Shown: in pieces, positions 59,640-64,000 of the stretch
Layout of the letters: the number at the start of each line of letters is the position of its first letter
How positions within the stretch are numbered: the stretch's first letter is position 1
Translations under genes and position numbers: made by a program
The notes under the pieces: model-generated
The model's input: only the letters and a program-made list of their open reading frames with translations
Database searches by the model: none
Told to the model about the DNA's origin: nothing
NCBI GenBank assembly: GCA_017591395.1
Contig: WEDG01011418.1
Span: 44,452 to 108,451, forward strand
Direction of reading: 5' to 3'
DNA length: 64,000 bases
Origin: Schistocephalus solidus
Taxonomy: Eukaryota > Platyhelminthes > Cestoda > Diphyllobothriidea > Diphyllobothriidae

Positions 59640-59900
59640 ACATTAGAGCATTTACTCATTATAAACAATCTGACACGTTTTGAAACGGTCACGATGAGCT
59701 AAAAGTTGTAGACCCTGAAGGCTAAACACTGGATGGATAACTCAGCCCTTCTCTCAGGATGGAAAGTGGGGCTGCAATGAGTCCTTGTGAATGTAGCCTC
59801 TATGCCAATCTCAACCAATTGGGATCCGAGTGACATTCTCGTTTATGTGACAACCTGGTCCATTGCGCGAGGACCAGGCGTGGGTGACACGCGTAGAGGG
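59640..59900 (-). repeat. Dispersed repeat X fragment
   Basis: R-orientation blocks: CATTATAAACAATCTGACAC, CACGATGAGCTAAAAGTTGT, GGATGGATAACTCAG, GGGCTGCAATGAGTCCTTGT, then the extension with ACAACCTGGTCCATTGCGCG that is also present at 54480-54500. Confidence 0.65.
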
Positions 59901-60146
59901 GTTGTTTAGCTTCCCGCTTCAGCTTGGCTTGACTGACTTTTAAGTCTATTATCCTATTTGTGCCGTACTTACTGGCGGCAGAATTAGCTAGTGAGCCTTC
60001 TGACTGTCAAATCTGAAAGCATAAGTTCACCATCAAAAGCCGAAACAGTGCCCGCAATTAAAGATCAGGTAAACAGGCAAAACATTCTACACGCCTTCGA
60101 TATTGCGAAATGATAATTGAAAGGTTGTAAATGGATAAATTTTGCG

Positions 60147-60152
60147 TTTATT
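60147..60152 (-). promoter_or_regulatory. Possible poly(A) signal of the CLIC-like gene
   Basis: AATAAA on the minus strand, about 325 nt after the stop codon of the CLIC-like exon. It is the nearest canonical hexamer I see downstream. Use is not proven. Confidence 0.35.
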
Positions 60153-60477
60153 ATATCTTCGAAAAAAATTGAATCAAGGAGTAAATGTCAGTTTTATACA
60201 AAGCGGAATTCGAAACAGGAGTATCCTTCTTGATTGATTGGCCGGTCGGCAGTCTCACAGCGGACACTAAATAATACTGTTCTGTTTCAAGTAAGTGATA
60301 TGTTGGGAAGGCCAGATGAAAAGCACGACGGCGCCAGTACAGATAATAAAATATGATGTACAGAAGCTCATAGCCAAGGAGTAGATTGGATTAAGGATGA
60401 ATCTGAAAGAAACGAGTTTAAATACAAAAGGTTTAAAATAAATCTGGTACATATTACAGAATGTTCCAATCAAGCCT

Positions 60478-61239
60478 TTAGCCCCGACGGACAAGAGCGG
60501 AGGGCTTCTCCCATAGTATCTTTGGTAAGCATTGGAATCTGAAGCGCCTTATTCTCTTGTAGTGCATCAGAATATCACGATCTAGAGGACAGCAAGCTGT
60601 GAACGTGGGGTCCTCGTACATGGCCTTTACATACTTCCAAATATTTAAAAATGTAACAGGAATGTCCCAATTCTTAATAGCGCGCAAAACCACACGCAGA
60701 TGCTGCAGTCTGGGCATCAAAACACAATCCGCAAATGAGAGCGTGTCACCCAGAAGAAAACGAGTGTTGCGTTTTTGTAAGTAGTCCTCCAGATGCTGGA
60801 GAGCGCTCAGCAGAGGTCGCTCCGTGCCATTGCGGGCAAAATTGAACATGCTCTTGTAAATGTCAAGAAAAGCAAGCTCAGCAGTTGCCACTTCCTCCGA
60901 CTCAAAGGGAAGTTTCATGCTAGGATGTTGAAACTTCCTCAAAAGGGATTCTAGTTCGTCAGTGGTTGAGGCAGCTAGTTGGAAGTCGGGAAGAAGTACG
61001 GCCGGAAGGCGTCTTGAAGCGTGCAGATACTTGTAATCCTCTGGTTCATTATCGAAACTCACAGGTACAAGCTCTAGCTTGATAAGATTTTGTTCCGACA
61101 TATAGTGAAACACCATGAGCCACTGCTGTCCAAAAACATCTGCGGCAGGCTGGTCCCGATTGTAGAAAGCAGCCTTAACAAACAGTCGCACTTCAGGAAG
61201 TCCTGGAAGCTGGCGCAGTGCCTGCTGAAATTCCTCAGT
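60478..61239 (-). CDS. CLIC/EXC-4-like chloride intracellular channel protein, terminal exon
   Basis: The exon encodes 253 residues to a TAA stop. The minus-strand text just upstream (TTTTCTTTTATCTTCGGTAG) is a good splice acceptor, and an in-frame TAG there shows the frame must be entered by splicing; the first exon(s) were not found. CLIC proteins are GST-fold proteins that occur soluble or membrane-inserted, and EXC-4 acts in tubular excretory cells. Visible: thioredoxin-like start EVRLFVKAAF (residues 16-25); a helical GST-like C-half with RFLLGDTLSFADCVLMPRL (about 160-178), NWDIPVTFLNIWKYVKAMY (190-208) and FTACCPLDRDILMHYKR (213-229), all diagnostic of the family. The active-site position read as CPFSQ or CLFCQ in relatives is DVFGQ (34-38), so the redox Cys is missing. 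The length suits a family member lacking only a short N-terminus. Confidence 0.88.
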   Translation of the reverse strand, partial: TEEFQQALRQLPGLPEVRLFVKAAFYNRDQPAADVFGQQWLMVFHYMSEQNLIKLELVPVSFDNEPEDYKYLHASRRLPAVLLPDFQLAASTTDELESLLRKFQHPSMKLPFESEEVATAELAFLDIYKSMFNFARNGTERPLLSALQHLEDYLQKRNTRFLLGDTLSFADCVLMPRLQHLRVVLRAIKNWDIPVTFLNIWKYVKAMYEDPTFTACCPLDRDILMHYKRIRRFRFQCLPKILWEKPSALVRRG

Positions 61240-62925
61240 CTACCGAAGATAAAAGAAAACCAGAGAACAATCCAGGTCTAATTTAAAGGAAATTAGCTAG
61301 CCTATTTTTACATGCTGCCGTGTGAAGATCTTAGAAAGAATGATACGTCTAATCTATGAGATGGTTGGTTTAAGAAATTCGTCATAAATTTTCATAAGCT
61401 GCAAGACTAACACCAAGATCAACCACGGGAGGCAAAATGCGCTCGAAACGTAACTAAGGTAATAAAGTGAAGAATATTCTTGCATAAAACGCTAGTGAAT
61501 TTTAGGAAAACATACATGACCTGTTACGCAACTAGTTACCTAAAAATACAGCATATTTTTCAAAGTTAAGAGATAAAAAACATTTAAAGACCTACATATT
61601 TCTTGAATGCTGAAATACATTACTAAGTGCAAATTTGTGCATATGGCTCTTTTAGTCGTGGCGCCGTAGTATCTAGGTTCAAACAATATTTTTCGCCAGT
61701 TCAACACTTTGAAAACTTGCTTGCTGTGCCTCGTCTGTGTCCATTGAATTTATAAAAGCCATTTTATTCGATTGAAGCAGCATGCGTTCAAGTGCAAAAC
61801 TGAAGCGAGGAGATCGACCTCCGCTATGCGCAAACAAAAGGGCTTCTTAAGAAGCAATCAGGGTAGCTGACCTAATAAGCTTGACTTAGAACACCAACGT
61901 ACTAAAATAGTTAGCTCCTCAAGTAAGTTTCGTTAAAAGAGGAATCGAAATAAATTTTTATCTAGCTAGTAACGCCTGCTTAAGGCATGCTATCGCGAGG
62001 GAATGCGTAGCGGGGTGCACAAAAGCACCAGCGTGAGAATAGATATGTGAAACGTATTTAATCAGATGTTGGAACATAGTAATCGTTACAATGGTATGTA
62101 TATGCATACCATACATGTTTGCTATTGTATGATCATAATATGGCATGGTAACATCGATTGAAGGAATTGAAGGAATATTTGCCTGCTGGCTATCTATAAA
62201 ACAAGTTAACTTAATCAATCTATATGGTTTTAAGGTTAAGGTAATAATCATTAACTGAATTCTCTAAACTAAGATCTGCATGTAGAATAATTGATTTTAT
62301 AATTTGTATTTCAGTTTCTAAGCCGTTTATAAGTAATGGGAATATCAAACCATGAATGGTTTGACTACGCATCTGAATTATGTCAATAACTCATAATCGC
62401 CGTCTTATCATAAGCACACTAAACCCGTCCGTACTCTCAATCTTAAAATTAATCAAAAACTTAAACAGACAACTTACTGAAATCGACATCCTACAGAGAC
62501 TTGACACCGTTCACGGGCTTGGATAGTGAACATTGAAGCACGTCACGAGTATATAGTCACTTGTTAGCCAATAGCTTCGCAGACGGTTGGTAAGCGGTTA
62601 CTTCGAAACGTCGAACGTTGAAGTTCATAAACGTGCAGTAATTTGGATAATCAGATTTCAGAATGATTTTGAGCCTTTTTTTGGACGTGTTTACACTATG
62701 ATCCCGAAATGAGGCAGCACAGGGACCAGTCAAAATTAATAACAAAGACTGAACAAGGACTGAACTGAAGTTGAACTGAACGAGTGCTGCGTGGTTTAAA
62801 TTTTTAGCAGCAAGAATACCGATTTTAATCGAGTCTTTGCACTGATACAAACAGTCCACAGACATTAATTGGTTCAAATTATTGAATCAATTAATTGAAT
62901 CTTCCACCCAGTTGCCTTCGGAACC
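61240..62925. other. Probable intron of the CLIC-like gene
   Basis: Upstream of the acceptor on the minus strand. It is AT-rich with no recognised exon. A 97-codon and a 106-codon minus-strand frame (61958-62251 and 62557-62877) have no domain resemblance. The first coding exon might be very short and therefore invisible to inspection. Confidence 0.5.
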
Positions 62926-62939
62926 ATCATTGTTTGACC

Positions 62940-63150
62940 ATGAGAGTTCTCCAAATCGAGCAATCTTGGCTTGGCCTACTTAACCTACCAGTTCAATCCA
63001 TTCTCTAACGGCTCTTCAGGGTTTCTGATGACATTTTTTCGACCAAAACAGTTCTCCAAATAGAGCAAACTGCCGGAAATTTGGCTTGGCCTACACAAAC
63101 AACCAGTGCAATCTAGTCTCTAACTGCTCGTCAGGGTTTCTGAAGATTCA
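62940..63150. repeat. Tandem duplication of about 105 bp
   Basis: Two copies share AGTTCTCCAAAT, TTGGCTTGGCCTAC, CAATC followed by TCTCTAAC, and TCAGGGTTTCTGA, starting at about 62944 and 63050, with small indels. It directly precedes the 3' end of the CR1-like LINE. Confidence 0.8.
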
Positions 63151-64000
63151 ATTCAATCTCAATTTATTGAGGGAAATAGGCATGGGCCTTTGAGCACCCC
63201 TATTTGTAACGTAAAATTAAGGTGCAGTATACAGAGAAACCGTGTGGGTTGGCGAAGGTGCAAAAGGCGGTCATAAAAATTTGACAAGTGGTGCACGACT
63301 CTCGAGGGTTAAGATAAATGCCTCATCGCTCAGGCTCGTTGCGGAACATAAAACTGTCAAGGTTCCTTTTAAAGCTTTCCAGCGATGGTGACATCACAAC
63401 GTCTTCAGGGAGGGCATTCCATGGTTTAACCACTCTGACAGAGAAGGAGAACTTGCGCACTATCCAGTCTCGCCTGCTGGACACGCAGTTTCAATGGGTG
63501 ACCCTCGGAGATGGGTCGTGGTGGCAAATTCAAAGAATTTCGAGAATTCCAGGCAACAATCCAATCCCTTCACAATGCGGAATGTCTGCAGGAGATCACC
63601 ACGCATTTTGCCTATAACTCAAAGGGAACAGATTAAGATTCATTAGGCGGGTGGGATATGGCAAGGAGCTTTGACTTCTAACCATTTTGGTGGCTTTCCT
63701 CTGGACTCTTTCGAGGCAGTTCTCGATCTTGAACTGTCCAGGGTTTCCAGGCGTGCATAGCATATTTCAAAATGTGGCCTAATGAATGTTCCAAAGGTCT
63801 TAGCAAAAAGATCTTCATCGAAATCCAAAAAGGCTCGTCTGATGGCATGCAACACCGAAATTGCCCTCTTCGCCACTTTCGAGCAGTGAGACGATGGTTT
63901 TAAGGTGGTGGTCATCAGCACACCAAAGGTCCTTTTTGGGTTTCCACGTCTTTTAAGGCTTCACCGTTGAGAAAGTAACTTCTACTTTCGGCAGATCGAA
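63151..64000 (-). mobile_element. CR1-like LINE, 3' end
   Basis: On the minus strand the RT C-terminal part is visible: LKPSSHCSKVAKRAISVLHA, IRRAFLDFDEDLFAKTFGTF and IRPHFE (63921-63760); further down, in another frame, GHPLKLRVQQARLD, and then a PSLESFKRNLD-like end. This order is typical of CR1-type LINEs. An AATAAA-like CTCAATAAATTGAG precedes a short ATTGAATTGAAT 3' repeat at about 63148-63159. It is 5' cut by the window end and broken by frameshifts. Confidence 0.8.

Noticed and set aside
60267..60494. 75-codon ORF overlapping the end of the CLIC-like exon
   Set aside because: Different frame, lies in the expected 3' untranslated region.
62557..62877. 106-codon minus-strand ORF as a further CLIC exon
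   Set aside because: Composition is unremarkable and it shows no resemblance to CLIC N-termini.

Overview
This is a eukaryotic, repeat-rich window with almost no host coding sequence. A flatworm, most likely a tapeworm, fits best. The reasons are degenerate TTAGGG-type telomeric repeats, an RTE-like LINE whose endonuclease and reverse transcriptase (RT) are followed by C2H2 zinc fingers, many Penelope-like elements (PLEs) with GIY-YIG endonucleases, tRNA-derived SINEs, and long dinucleotide and trinucleotide microsatellites. The tapeworm assignment is inference from general resemblance of these protein families; no search was run.

Host gene. One convincing gene exon is present: 60478-61239 on the minus strand encodes nearly all of a CLIC/EXC-4 family protein. 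It has a splice acceptor, a stop codon and a possible downstream poly(A) signal. Its 5' exon(s) were not found and must lie above 61240, perhaps beyond the window. A second, much weaker candidate is a small single-pass membrane protein ORF at 23914-24156.

Layout. 1-6400: remnants of minus-strand RTE-like LINEs, a dispersed repeat here called X, and a 165-bp CT tract. 6428-17345: two RTE-like LINEs converging tail to tail (plus copy 7305-11890, minus copy 12661-17215), with X copies at 6428-7304 and inverted at 11895-12660. 17362-19740: about 0.9 kb of degenerate CCCTAA repeat, then a degenerate 0.26-0.31 kb tandem satellite. 19740-31000: mostly unrecognised sequence with fragments of X, SINEs, PLEs and a hammerhead-bearing repeat. 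31000-34720: SINEs, two head-to-head PLE copies, another PLE, and a foldback element carrying a hammerhead motif. 38450-39470: a PLE piece between inverted repeats. 43000-44970: a 1.07 kb TAG microsatellite between SINE pieces, then a 195-bp tandem repeat. 47400-50500: SINEs with TA microsatellites and PLEs. 52960-59900: further LINE, X and PLE remnants. 60147-61239: the CLIC-like gene. 63150-64000: the 3' end of a CR1-like LINE.

The most interesting reading is RNA-based. Two unrelated repeat families contain sequences that fit type I hammerhead ribozymes. One is a single-copy-quality match at 29001-29076 (related minus-strand motif at 34281-34358) in a repeat that adjoins PLE sequence. The other is the conserved 3' tail of a tRNA-derived SINE, where four minus-strand copies keep both core blocks. 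Self-cleaving motifs are already known from schistosome SINEs and from PLEs, so the novelty lies in this SINE family and in how the copies are arranged with microsatellites and inverted pairs. Nearly all transposon ORFs here are broken by stops, frameshifts or lost catalytic residues.
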